DNA of 64,000 nucleotides, taken from Isoetes taiwanensis. Its lineage: Eukaryota; Streptophyta; Lycopodiopsida; Isoetales; Isoetaceae. The stretch is taken from assembly GCA_021234155.1 (NCBI GenBank), contig JAJEKV010000022.1, forward strand, positions 10,508,621 through 10,572,620, read 5' to 3'. The notes under the pieces are model-generated. The model had not been told where the DNA came from and made no database searches. It was given only the letters and a program-made list of their open reading frames with translations. Within the stretch, counting starts at the first letter, position 1, and the number at the start of each line of letters is the position of its first letter. Below, piece by piece: positions 15,001 through 27,639 of this stretch. The position numbers were made by a program, and so were the translations under genes.

Positions 15001-18000
15001 GCAATGAAGTTTATCGATGTAACACGATTACTGTCTCTGAGTAGATGTGATATCATGCCGTTAAAGCACCAATACCTGACGAACAGCGTGCCGTTGAGCA
15101 TCGCATGTATAGTGAGTAGCTCAAACATTGTTTGCGCTTCACTCTGCCAGTATGCTTTAAAAATACCGATGCCATTTGCCGGTGAAAGCCTGTTTGCAAT
15201 GGAATGTCTTACCTCTGGAGACTACGATCACCGTCAGAATAATATCTTCAATAAAGTTACATCACACCCAGTGCAATAAAGAATTGGTAAATCGCTTGCA
15301 AATGCATTGTCGCTCTAATACGTTCTCGGGGAGTCGGGAATGGAGAAAATGCATATATCATGCCCATCATCAGAAAACTTGAAAGTGAGAAGATGAACTG
15401 GGAAGGCTGAGGCACATTACGTAGAGTGCAGTTACTGCCAGTCAGTGAGCACTTTTATCAGGTTTGGAGAGATATAATTAGAATTGGGATACCAGAGCTC
15501 AAAATGTGTCGAATAAATTCACGACATAGTTGCGTCGTACAGGTATATATATGGCATTTGTTAAATTGTCACAGTTAGCGGCGAGTTACCTGGTATCTCG
15601 GTGAACAAAACATTTCGCAGTTGTTACGCAAAATACCGGAAGATTTGTGTCGTGCCAGTCAGAGTCCATACCCAGTTAATATGAAGAAGCCATTTGGGAC
15701 GAGCGCGAAGCGAGGTAGTCGCTAACGCCTCAAGTTTAGCGATCCAACGTTGAAACACCATCGCTGGTTTATCGACAATACACGCTGCTTCATAATACTC
15801 AGTCGCTATGAAATGGAGGATTTATATCTGTTTGACGTGGCGACGGGATGGCTCCAGATACGCCGCCCGGTGGTGCTGAAATGAGGCCATCAAAATAATG
15901 ATGGCTCCTCAAAATTTTTCATCACCAAGTCCTGCTTCCAAACCTGCCGTCATTTTTTTTTAAAGAATTTTTCAAACGTACAAAAATGACAGTTCGTAAC
16001 ACTTTGGCAATGTTACGGTTGCAGTTCACGACGGTTCTCCCAGACGGATTAATGGAAAGAATATGGTATAAAAGAAGAAATTGCAAAGTCAATGATGCCA
16101 CTAAGCGAAAGCTATGATTTGCTGCGCGTGCGAATATAAGAAAGATGTGCGTGCCATTAGTGGCGTATTCACTTTCAAGGCACAAGAAGCAATTTCATCT
16201 CGTTGAAATATACAATCGTTTTTAGTCAACTATTCAGCAAGCAGCGGCGCGCATGCACATACCTTTCGCTGAGCTTGTAGCTAGTCATTCACGCATGCCT
16301 GGCCGCGATTCACGAGCCAGTAGCCCCTTTCGCAACCCTCACGTAATGCGTTAAATGCAGGCCCGCGGGATTTCGAAGTGCCGCATGGTCGGCCTTCGCT
16401 ATGGTGCAGCATTTACATGCATTACGGTGTGGAAGTGCGTATCGCACAGTTCACAAACATTTTGCCCTCATGGAGAATAACGTGATCATGTATCTATTGT
16501 AGCGGGCCAACAAATATGTTCCTCGTCACATATCATCACCATAATCAATGGTAATATAACACGTGAAAACAAATTGTTACGTCTCAAACGCGGGTTATTG
16601 TCGGGGCTGCCAGCCTTAACACCTTCTTTCGTAATGTTTGTCCACCGCCATTTGTGGCGGGCCGAGTATTGGCGCAGCGTGCCCTTCGAAAAAGAGTTCA
16701 ACATGTCGTCTTCGAGGCGACTGTCATGCCGAGCGACACCGCACTTTGTGCAATATGAATGCACAAAAATGCGTTGTTTCCGCGCCACCTCTGTTTGGTA
16801 ACTCCGTGACATTGCGTCGGTTGGGTTCTTACAGTTTCCTCTGATGCTGATATGTTCTTCCCACCACCTTCGTTGTCATCTTCGACTTTGTTTTTCCGCA
16901 TTCAGTCAATCTCACGCGTGTTGTGCTCTTTCTAGTATCTTCTATCATGTTTCCTATTCCATTTTGTCGCTGTCAGTTATCATTTACATATAAGCATGCT
17001 TGGCAAATTTATCGCTCACGTTATTGACCGGCGTGTATCTCGTTCTGTTCTTCGCATCGAAGTACCCGTAGATTTGCAGCATCATCGGCTCCCCTCGTCT
17101 CTAACAGCAATATTCGCCGCTCGATATAACGACATCAGCACAACGTTGGCGTGGAGAAGTAGCCACAGCCATCTTGAGTCTTCTGGAATCGCGATAACTA
17201 CCATGAGTGTCAACAGCAACACAGGCTGTCGCGGCACCCTCATTTCACTACACTTACATAACCGGACGCACCATTTGCCCCGGCCACATAAAACCTACAA
17301 GCCAGCTTCTGCTTACGCCGCCATTACAGCTTTTGATTTTTCATATCCACCGTACTTCCGTACCGGTAAAACATAACTGGTTTAAAATGAAGCTCGACGG
17401 AAAACACATGTGCGTACACCTGTGGTTTTGCGTTTAGAGTTCCGCGAAAGGTCCATCGAATTAGCGAGCGAACAGCCTGAAAGGTTATGCCATTTCAAAG
17501 TTAACAGTGTTACCTTGTGACGCTTTCGATTGATCTTCCTGGCCCCCAGTTGACTGAAATCTTAAACCGGGCCATTGGCCGGGTATTACCCTAGATGGGA
17601 ATGGATATTGTAGAGTAAAGAAAGTTAGCCGTGGTCATACCATACATGTGGGTTATAATGTGCTGCCGTTTGTTATGCGTGATGAAATAGATTGAAATAC
17701 GGAATATGTGTATTGGTTACGGCATGTTTATTGCGCCTGTCGTAACGCTTTCCGTATCGCTACCGCCAATTTTGCGAAAGCGTGTGCCTGTGCTTCAGGC
17801 GCCGCCGCTACACCGCCAGTGCTTTCATGCCGTTAAGTGTTGATCCTCGCGATTCCCAAGATTAAGCCGGTTTGCTTTTCCTAGCTGATCAATAACAGCC
17901 GCCAATCCGCTGTCAGTCATTTCTCAATGGTGCCATGCTACAGCCGCTGTTCACGCCGGCCTTTCTACCGCCAATCATGCCGTACCAAATTTGCATGCCT

Positions 18001-20550
18001 GCTGTCGACTTTGCCCATCTTCGAATATTCAAAGCCGTTCTGGTCATAGTTCCCGCCACAACTACAGCCAAAGTATGCCACCTCGCAAGATGTATCAACC
18101 CAGCTCTGTCATCAACGACCGCCAGTCAACAGGTCCGGCCGCTCTTCAATCCGGTTTCATAACGCTTGTCACGCTTTCATTGCGCGTCGGGATCGCCGAA
18201 AAACTTTCGCCGGAAGTCGCCAGCCTTTACACGCGTTCAGCCGCAGTACCGCCGACCAGCTGCCGCCGCTCTTAGCTTCCCACGAGTCCTCCCCTCACGT
18301 GAATATATCATTTTCGTGCTGGTTTGAGTTTTATTGAAGGGACGTACCAATTTATAGTCGGAACGCACAGCACTGGAGTGTGGTATCGATTTGGATATCG
18401 TTATCATATCACATGTGGTTATGGTGGGTGTATAGTCGGCGTGAAAAGATTGCATTATATTCATATGAAATGTCGTGCGTGTTTTCCATAGTTCGTTACT
18501 TTCTGATTGATGGTGGATACGCAAAAGTAAAGCAGTTAATGATACATAATGGAATCGTTGCGGCTATCGAGCTGTTGGCGGCTGGGCGGTTACAATAAGT
18601 AAATGCACAGAAGTTACGTGGTGGCACATGCCGCTGCAGTGATGTCCATCTGTGTTTTTAAGCAGATTGTTGTTTGTTTGTTGACTTGCTTGAAATATTT
18701 AGTATTTTTCCTCAAATCATAAATAAAATGCAAAGACATCCTCAATACAGCATGGGCATATCAAATGTTCAGCCGAGTTCCATTTTAAATCTACTGGTCT
18801 GTAAGCGTACATGCCTAAGTTGGTCGCACATGCTTCAACATTGATGATATGTATGTCTCATCAGTGCGTGGCGAATTTCATGCCTCACGGCTTAGAGACG
18901 ATGTGTCGTCACCAATGCCCAATTATTGTACATCACTGCCGCTATACCAATATTGTAAATGGTTAAAGCAAAGCGATGTTGGCCTAACTCAAAGAATGAA
19001 GATGGCAATTTTCGCGGTTAGCGTCGAGATGGCAACCCAGTTCATTCCTTATTTCATATTCTTTCATTTCAGCTGCATGCACCAATAAACTAGCCCTGGA
19101 AGAAAAAGTTACGCACGTTTCATATTTGCTAGCATGATTTTCGAGCATTGTTGCGCCCGTACGCATCCACAACCACTTGGAAATAGGCTTAGTCTCAGCT
19201 ATGCTCATTTTGTTAGCGCGATTACGAATATAACCAGTCTAATTGTTGAGTCGCTCATGCAAAGCTCACAATGTCGGGTTTCCGCTTTTCTGTTTCAGAG
19301 GTGTTACGCACAATATTGCATTATTCTTCGCTTCTGTGATTATGTTCATAGAAATGGCCGATGTATTCATGGGAAAGCTCACCAGTCACCACTATTTCAT
19401 AGAATGCCTCACTACTACAAAATGTCATTACAGCTTCCTGGCTCTTTATTCATTTTATTTATCAGCCTGGTAACATGTCGTATCCCAAAATATGCTAAAT
19501 CTCGCATCTGGCCCAAAGCTGGCTCGCCGAAAGTTCAATATCGTCACATTACCTGTGCGATATCCATGGTGGCCGCCACGCATGCTAGTACAGATAAATT
19601 ACCACCAGCCACGCCTTCCCTGACCATGGAATATAATGATTTCATTGCTGTACCAGATGCCGTATAACAAAATGCGTTGAGAGCAAAGTCGCGAGAATCC
19701 AGGAGTCCAATCACCATATAAATGTTGTGCCGTAGTATAAAGCACAACGAACTCATTTGGCATAAACTCTTCTACCTTCAAGACAGTTTTAAATATCTAC
19801 GTTCATAATGCAGCCGTAAACATGCCAAGCAATATCGCCGGTATGCATTTGTGCAATTCTCATGCATTTCTGCTTCATTACCTTCATAAATATTGGATGT
19901 TAGTTCGTCATTGGCCTATCTTAAATTACGGGTCGCGAACTGCCTTCTTCAGTACTCCGTTATCAATCTGTTTCTGACTGCACATGCTGGGATTCGCTGT
20001 CATTATTTCATTTATGCGTTGTTATTATTAAAAGATGCCAAATGCTCACCGGGTGCATGCCATTATATGGGTCAATATAACATAGAAATAGCATCCTGCT
20101 GGATTTCTTTGTCTAACAGCTGTGCTGCTCAATAAACATGTTAGGGCCAGGCATTCACATTTATTTCGCATATGCCGAAAGTTATTTTTAATTGCGCATA
20201 AGTAATATGTGAGTAATTGAAGCAGTAACGGCGGCTGCCATAATGGTATCACGCTCTTTGGCTGTGAAAAGAACAAAATGAATTACGGCCACAACGCAGT
20301 GTTTAAAACTATGTTTTATATCTGTCAGGTCGTAACACTATAAAAGAAAGCAATATGGTACCGCCAGCATACCGTTTACGTCATCAGCCCCAGTTTCTCT
20401 TCATGGGACTGCTATCGCAGCACAGTCAGCTGATGCGAGATGTAATGCACAAATGCAAATATCACACCATTTTGAAGCTGGAGATTGAAACCTGTGCGAA
20501 AAATTGTGTCAGACAACGCGCTAACCTTGTTTCAGTTAAAGACTCATGTC
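1..20550. other. Noisy ORF-poor sequence, inferred outer part of the fold-back copy
   Basis: I see no gene, RNA, mobile element or clean repeat here. The texture matches 20,550-39,300: frequent CG, many recurrences of words such as GCCG, AAAGATG, CATAGCT and CATCTTC, and only short reading frames in all six frames. In one 300-base sample (17,041-17,340) I counted 21 CG dinucleotides, against 6 in a sample of the SMC5 gene (48,541-48,840). Because the adjoining 18.7 kb is demonstrably a degraded reverse complement of the right part of the window, and base 64,000 pairs with about 20,550, I infer that this stretch is the same kind of copy of DNA lying beyond base 64,000. That partner cannot be seen, so the extension is inference. 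Reading frames here, including those near 12,922-13,446 and 19,134-19,667, resemble no protein family I know. Confidence 0.7.
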
Positions 20551-22699
20551 ATTAGATAAGATGTCAATGATCACATATTTTAGTCGTATTAAATAAAATG
20601 TCTTTTGACATTATTCCAATATCAGCTGAGAAAATGGTCATGGTTAAGCGGCATTTCCAATGTCAGTCAGCCTCTGTCAGAACAAATTCAAATCGTGCTT
20701 ACAGCCATTAACTTTTCGTGTCGCGAATCATTGCAGAAGCAAAGAAGTCGCTAACGACATAGGTTCAACAGAATAGTAACAATAAATGCCGCTTCACTAA
20801 GGGCTCTTTCGTTGTTAGAAAGCTACGCACTCGAAAGATTTAACCGCCAGTACCAGATACACCATATAGCTCACAACATCACTGTCGCCATCTACCAACT
20901 GGCCTTTCAAATTGGCCACCGCGCATTTCATGCACCATAGAATCTACAAAGATGGCGTTATCATAGCGAGGCTTGTGATTACCGCTATACGACATTACCT
21001 ACGCATGCATTTCTACCCAGGGGTTAGGCATTACCTTCACGTAGTTATTGGTACCGTCAATTACCTCTTGCAATACAAATGGCAAGAGGGAAATGAAAGT
21101 CCCCGCAAATGTTCTTCAAAGGAAAATATGAGCTTTTGCCTTAAAAGCAGAATCGACGGGGAAATGAAAGTGACAACAGCGCACGATGCAATATTCATAT
21201 GGGAGCCGCCAGCCTCTAAATGTTAAAATTACCGCCGCCCCGTTATTTGCTGGCCTATAGTTCATAAAGTACCCCTGGCAGGTCAGTCAAAGATGAAGCG
21301 TTATTAACGTCATGTAGCTACGCAAAGTAAAATTCAGTTACCACGCACGTTTTGTGCAAAGATGTTACAAACATTAAATGGCGAGATAACAATCCAGTTA
21401 GCTGGCGTTCATATTTGCACATCGCTCGAAGCGCCTTACAGTTAATCTGTCACCTTGTTAGAAAGCTGAAAGAAAAACGATTCGTTAAAGTACATTAGCA
21501 AAATGGCATTACCGAATACCGAAAGAAATGTATTCGAAAGAAACGACCATCAACAGATGCCCGTTATTTTGGACGTTCGGCATTTTTAGGTCCATTCATT
21601 CACTTATTGCAAAAGATGGTCGGTGTGCTAACACTGCACCAGTTCTGATTTCCGTGAGATGCCGGAGGATCTACCTGGAAGCTAAAAGAGAAGTTAACGA
21701 GCCGGGAGTCGGTAAGTTCTATTTCATTTTCAGTTCGTTACCCAGTAACAGGCATCGCCGGTGGCGCCCGCCGGCGAGAGATTTCATCTCGAGCAGTTCT
21801 CAAAGACGCCAGTTCCGTCACTCCTCATCTTCACGTTAAAGATGTATCGCGATGATGTACCAAAAGTTTCAGAGCGCACGCATTTGTTGCCGATTTTAAA
21901 GCTGAAGAGAAAAACCGCATGTGTTGGCGTTACCTTCGCGTAATATAAATACGGAAATGGCCGCTATTTTTCTACGTTTGTTTCATCGCCAAACAGTGTT
22001 CTATTTCGACGCACGTTAGCGAATTACGTTTACCAGTCTGTCGCGCTAAGATATGTTCATGATTTTGTTATTTTTATCATCGCTACCGCGTTACGCCTTC
22101 TGCACCAACTGCTTGCACGCAGTTCTACGGGGACACCGATACGCTGTTTTTCATCGCATTGGTAAAGAACAACGGTGCCACGCTAAAATGCCACCTTTCC
22201 ACGCATTTTGAAAGTACCCCAACTCCAGTGGCATTCAACAAATTTTCTGGAATCGGCAAACATGAAGCAGCCATCTCTGTAAATGCCGTAATAAACAGCT
22301 TTTTGCTGCTGGGGCAGTTTTATTGTGAAAGACAGCTGTCAAAGATGTTATACAGCGCGACAAGCGCAGATGAACGGCCGCTGGCGTTATATGACGAAGC
22401 GTTACGGAAGGAGCTCGCATTCAACAAGCAGTAAAAAAATTATCTTTCGAGTGGCAGTGTCTTGCTTCAATTGCTTTCGTTAACAATGCTGTAATATATG
22501 AAAGATAAAAGAGTTTGCAAGATAATCGGTTAGCACGCCATCTACTCTTTTGGCATTTGCCGTTTTGACGACGCTTGCCGTGTCTCCTACTGCCGAAGAA
22601 GCCCTCCATAACTCTCATTGTGCTGGAGGCACCTCTTCGCTATTTCTTTCAAATACTAACGAGAACCAGCTGAATGCAAAAGCGACAGGCATGCCGTAA

Positions 22700-24370
22700 T
22701 GTTATCGCCATCATCCATTGGCATAAGAGACAATTGTCAACAAGCGCGTATGCTCCGCGGCAGTACTCACCACTACGGGAACATCTGTGCGCGGTGACAA
22801 ATGCGACCTACGCCGCCATGTAGACGAGTGTTATTTGGAAAGTTCGCTATGTGTATCCCGGCGAAAGTTGCTCGATGTTCGCCGTTTCAGGAATATAACG
22901 GTCGTTAAATATAGCCACGCAGTCCGCATAACCGCCGCTTAGAGCTCAGCCTAATTTGATGAAAATATTTTGCAGTAAGGTTCATCATACTCATGTCATC
23001 AACTCATCAGAGATGAGTCTAACCATTCATTGCTGCCCACTTCGTAAGACTGCTGTCAGCGAAGCCAAACACAGATGCCGCCGAGCCGCTTAATATAATG
23101 TGCCGAAGAAGCAGTTAACAATGTCAGTCGTTTTCCAGCCGTTTACGCCATGCTGTCGCGATGGCTCGCCGTTGGCGTTAGCGTTCTATAGATAACATGA
23201 ACATTGCTGCCGTGGCTGGAGTATTCAACGTTAGCTACTTTTTTGCTACCACCAACACACTCAGAAAGCAGTGAGTAATGCGTATGTTATCAGTTTTGCA
23301 GCTCAAGATTATGAGATAGTAATCGGTGAAGCCAGGAACAGGCTGTCAGCTCATTATAAACCTTCCGCATAAATATCTTTTCCGTAGTTTCTTCATTGTG
23401 CCGCAATACCAGTATAATGTTCGACAAGTGTGAAAAGAGTGATGCTAATGACATCGACGGTCATCATCAGTTATTCCATAAATCCTCGCATGGCTTACGT
23501 GCACGACAGCCCAGCAGACAGACATCTCCATGCCACGCATCGAATTTCACCGTTAAACACAGCCGATGAACTTCGTGCCGGGTCATCGCTATTCGTGCCC
23601 GCTTAAGATACATCATCAAAGATGATTTATCCTCAAAGAATCACATTGTTAAGAATTTTAAGAAATTCATTTCGGGAGTTAAATATTCACTAAAATAATT
23701 TTTCGTTGTGATCGATGAGAGTCGTGCGTAAAGCATACAGCGTTTCATCATTCTCAATACTTAAAGTACTATAAATATCACTACGACAGCTTTCCTTTTT
23801 TCAAAATGCCGTGTTCAGAACAAATAATAAGTTGGCAATGTTTCTCTGGCTGATAGATGTTGTTCTTCGTAATGATGGGAGATATTCTGGTGTCCTATTT
23901 AATCGCTAGTGCATATAGCCTTCCCAGTTGTGTCTTCAGTGATCATATTACGCTTCGGAGATCTTTCACGCGAGAGTATTGAGTTTATTCTGGTTTTATT
24001 GAGTAGTTACGGTCGGCTAACATACGCGATGTCGCGATAAGCCGTTGTTTAAAGAGTTGACAGCCAGTTATCATTTAAATCAATCAGCAGTCCAGCTGTC
24101 TTCATATAAGGCGGGTCCACAGAAGATTTTGCACGTAGGCCTGCTTAAGCAAAGATTTGACTATCACGCAGTGTAGGCTTACTATGCCATCATTCCAGCG
24201 ATATTAAAACAGTCGCCTCAGTTTGAAAGTCACGATCCTGCGGCGCTGTTATCGCCGACGCTGCCGATAAAGTTCATCAAAGTTGTGGATACGCCTTGTT
24301 CACCAGAACACACAGTTACTTACGTCACAGCGCGCCAAGCGTCGCCGCAATACGATTTTGTTTATTCTTG
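22700..24370 (-). pseudogene. Noisy inverted ghost of the LINE reverse transcriptase region
   Basis: This is the fold-back counterpart of the LINE block at 59,364-61,250. Bases 24,266-24,278 (GATAAAGTTCATC followed by AAGTTGTGGAT) mirror 59,460-59,473 and neighbours, and 22,833-22,843 mirrors 61,112-61,123. No reading frame survives. It carries no coding information beyond the right-hand copy and should not be counted as a second element. Confidence 0.75.
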
Positions 24371-25374
24371 CGTCACGAAGCTCGTTATTTGTTTAGCGAA
24401 TAGATAATAAATAAATAATATTAGATTTTACACTTAGAATATAATAAAGAGTATTTAGCTCCTCATACTATTTTATGACATAGATAATAGATTTTTCGCT
24501 ATGTGCTGGATGCAGTTTTTCTTACATCGCACGACATGGTGCCGCACATGCTCGCTCGTCGTTACACAGCTGTTGTCTCTCGCCAAGCATTTAAGCCGCC
24601 ATAGTGTTCAATGTATCACCGGCATCACAGCGTTGCTGGCTATCCGTCACTGGCTTAGCGTTGCTGGAAATTTACGCCAACATCGTGAGTTGCTCATCAT
24701 CCTCATGCATGAAACGTAGAACGCCTCCCTCAATATTGCAGCTGCCGCCGTTAGCCCGGCAACTCAGACATAAGTTGTGTTTTAATGGATTTACACCTGA
24801 AATGCAGAATCATCATCGACAGTCGCAGTTGCTATTGCGTTATTGCACAACACAGTAAATATCTCGCTGACACCAACGAAGTACTCATGTAAGTCTCATG
24901 ATGTGTTTTTATTTTTTTTACGTGCCATTTATTTATTTTTTTGCATTGCTTTTTGCAGTGCTTACTATGTGTCAGTTCTGCTAGTGAATGAAGTGCTTCG
25001 TTCCTCAATGCTGGCGTGACTCAGCCGAATGTGTTGCAATGCGCTGGCAAAGTTGCCAATACTACAGTTAACAAATATTGCAGAGGTTTGCTGTGATGGA
25101 TGGAAGGGGTAATGATTGAGCGACGTTCATCGTAAGCCGATAATGGGAGATGACTGTTAGAGTTCATAAATAATCTTCTTCTCAACATATACGAATATAC
25201 CCAGTATCTGCGGGTTGTACCCGTGAAAGTGAAAGTCAAGATGCCTCGAATTACCTCTGCCTCGCGTTCTTTCATTACTTTGCAAGAAAGATATCTTGCC
25301 AGAGCATTTCCCGGCACACGCGACCCAACGACTAAAGCGATTACCTTGTTTCATTATTTGTAAATTTAAGATGT

Positions 25375-25870
25375 ACAACGTAATATCTGAAGCTTAGAAA
25401 AGAAGATATTCCCGACCTCGGGGAAGAGCCTGCACCCATTTAGCTGAACGCATTGCCGGACGCAATTTTCATCGTGAAAGTCGACCCAGTACGCTGTTGC
25501 ACGCATGGCCAGTATCGCTGAAGCCGTCAATGCCCTCTCAGTGACCGGTTATTCATCTTCATTCACTTTCAGCCTTCTGGGCAATATTGATATCACTTCA
25601 ACAAGCCAGTTGGTTTTAAACCTACTGACCGCTATGAAGGCGTGGCCGTCAATGGCACGTTCAAATAACATCAAAAGAGTTCTGATATATGGGTTATTCT
25701 TCTAAATAAATCGAGTCAGTATCGAGGTCAAAGTTTCAATGAAAGCCAGCACGCCCAAAGTTATCGGCCAGCCTGAAGATCAAAATCGCTAGCATCCAGG
25801 CATATGCCGGAAAAAAACTCATACTGTATATCTGACAATCAGTATGCTGATTACGTGTTTCAGATTGAGT
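25375..25870 (-). repeat. Noisy inverted copy of 55,940-56,640
   Basis: The text near 25,578-25,591 (TGGGCAATATTGAT) mirrors 56,286-56,299. The phrase CCAGCACGCCCAAA near 25,750 mirrors the end of the first duplicated block at 56,038-56,099. Immediately to the left (25,080-25,330) the copy jumps to 58,210-58,470, so roughly 1.4-1.5 kb of the right-hand sequence has no counterpart here. Confidence 0.8.
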
Positions 25871-26170
25871 GGAAGTAAGTTTCAACTTCGATCATAGTGA
25901 TGTGATGTCGGCATTCTCCTTCATTTCGCATTCTTCCGTTTTTCCAATTTTCTTCTTCTTTTTCTTCATCACATTTCAGCTCTTTTCCATTTTTCGTCTT
26001 CTTTTTCGCTTCGTTTTCCTTTTTTCCTTCAGTCTTCAGCGACCTCCGTTCTCTGTTTCTTCTTTACATTCACCTTCATTTCTTCCTTCTTTCCTTCTTC
26101 CTTTCTTCTTCCTTTTTCTCTCATCTTGGACCTCTTTTTGTTTCTTTCTCATCTCTTTTGACAAAGGATG
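25860..26170 (-). repeat. Pyrimidine-rich tract, noisy mirror of the polypurine tract at 55,508-55,858
   Basis: A run of CTT/TTC/TTTC-rich sequence, preceded by GGAAGTAAGTTT at 25,871-25,882, which is the reverse complement of 55,925-55,936. It gives a Phe/Ser-rich reading frame (25,869-26,171) that is only a by-product of base composition. The reverse strand of the right-hand tract gives a similar Phe/Ser/Pro-rich frame starting with the same first four residues. Confidence 0.85.
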
Positions 26171-27029
26171 AATTCTACCATTAAAATCAAAGTTATTTGC
26201 TGCTGAAAAGACTGTACCTGTCGTGCTTAGGTTGACCCCACTGGCTGTTACGTATATCAGTTCAAATCTTCCTGGCAGTCATGTGAATGTCCGTTATCGT
26301 TCTTTTTTTCATCTCATCGCAGCGACAAACCAATCCGCCATTTACCGCACCGCTAAAGCTCTGTCATTCCCACGCATGCAAATCTTCTCCTCAGTGTTCG
26401 CTGTGGTACCATGCACCTCTGCACTAGAAGAGGGTGGTTGTTACGCCATGTTGATGCGGTGTTATTAATGCAGTGAAAATATTTGCTCATGGAGAATCAT
26501 CAGATAAAACCTTTCTTTATAATTCAACCATGCAGCGAAGAATTTGTGCACGCAATATTTTATATCAACCATGTAAAGGAAAGCGATTTTGAAAATTAAT
26601 ACAAATATTACGCGCGATTCTTGCAGCGTTCTCCCCGTTATTAAAGGCAGAGAAGTTATTTCATTGTGGCTGAAATCGCATTTTGGGGATGTGCTATCAT
26701 CCTGTTATTCGATGCTGCTGGCAACAGCCCACGCATCGCAGATGTACAGCCGCCTACTTAAGACGTTAAATATTGCTTCATCTTTTCGTTATCGTCAATT
26801 ATCCAAGAATGGCTTTCTAAACACAAAACTTGGAACCAGCCCAACGCTTCTCGTTCTCGTTGCTGACGTCAGTTTCACCGGAATCGTTGATTGGACGTTA
26901 TTGGTCAGCTTAATACATTGTCTCAGTTCTCTATCTGTTCAGTCAGCGACAGTAGCAATAATCGACATTAAAAGCCGAAATCGACCTCCGGCTAAGCGGC
27001 CATAACGCCTCTGCGCTTCGAGGTCGGTG

Positions 27030-27120
27030 ACTATTTTGCCATGGCTACGGGATCTCAAATTTTTCCTCAGGTTGTGTCGCCTCATTTGGCCATGGCCACA
27101 TGGCCCTAATTTTTCCTGAG
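27030..27120 (-). repeat. Noisy inverted copy of the two-unit repeat at 54,229-54,383
   Basis: Bases 27,088-27,105 read GGCCATGGCCACATGGCC, the exact reverse complement of 54,261-54,278. A second, more eroded unit lies at about 27,031-27,067 (TTTTGCCATGGCTACGG). Both copies of the dimer are therefore present in the noisy arm in inverted order. Confidence 0.85.
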
Positions 27121-27639
27121 CAATTCCTTTCGGCCATGCTATTCACACCAGCGGGGTTGCTACCTGTGCCAAAAGTTGTGCCACCGCCTTCAAAGATTGC
27201 TTTCCGCTTTAAGAGATTAAGAATAGATGCATGGCTATGATCGTCATATGCCCGATAGTTCCGGGATGATGATGATTTGTGATCTATTCACCATGCGAAA
27301 ACAAAAAACAAAAATAAAAACAAAAAAAACAAAATTAGCGATGCCGCCGTTACTGTTCATCGTCAAATGCCGCAGGCACCGTCGCAGTCGGTGTTTCAGC
27401 CGTGCTTTTTAGCGTAGCCCTTTATCGCTACCATGCCCAATAATCATAAGATACCGCTGATATCCGTCTCTTTGCCTCTCTCTCCCTTTCTTTCGGTGGC
27501 CCCTGCCGGGTCATTACCTGAAATTACCGATGCCGCCATAGTCACCAGACATGAGCGTGCATGGTCTCTCATACCACGTAACATATTAGCGTATCGGGCA
27601 TAAATATATTCGGTTACCACAGATATGACGGAAAGGTTT

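Noticed and set aside
25869-26171. Phe/Ser-rich frame that looks like a membrane protein
   Set aside because: It is the translated noisy mirror of the polypurine tract at 55,508-55,858; the hydrophobic look comes from TTC and TTT codons alone.
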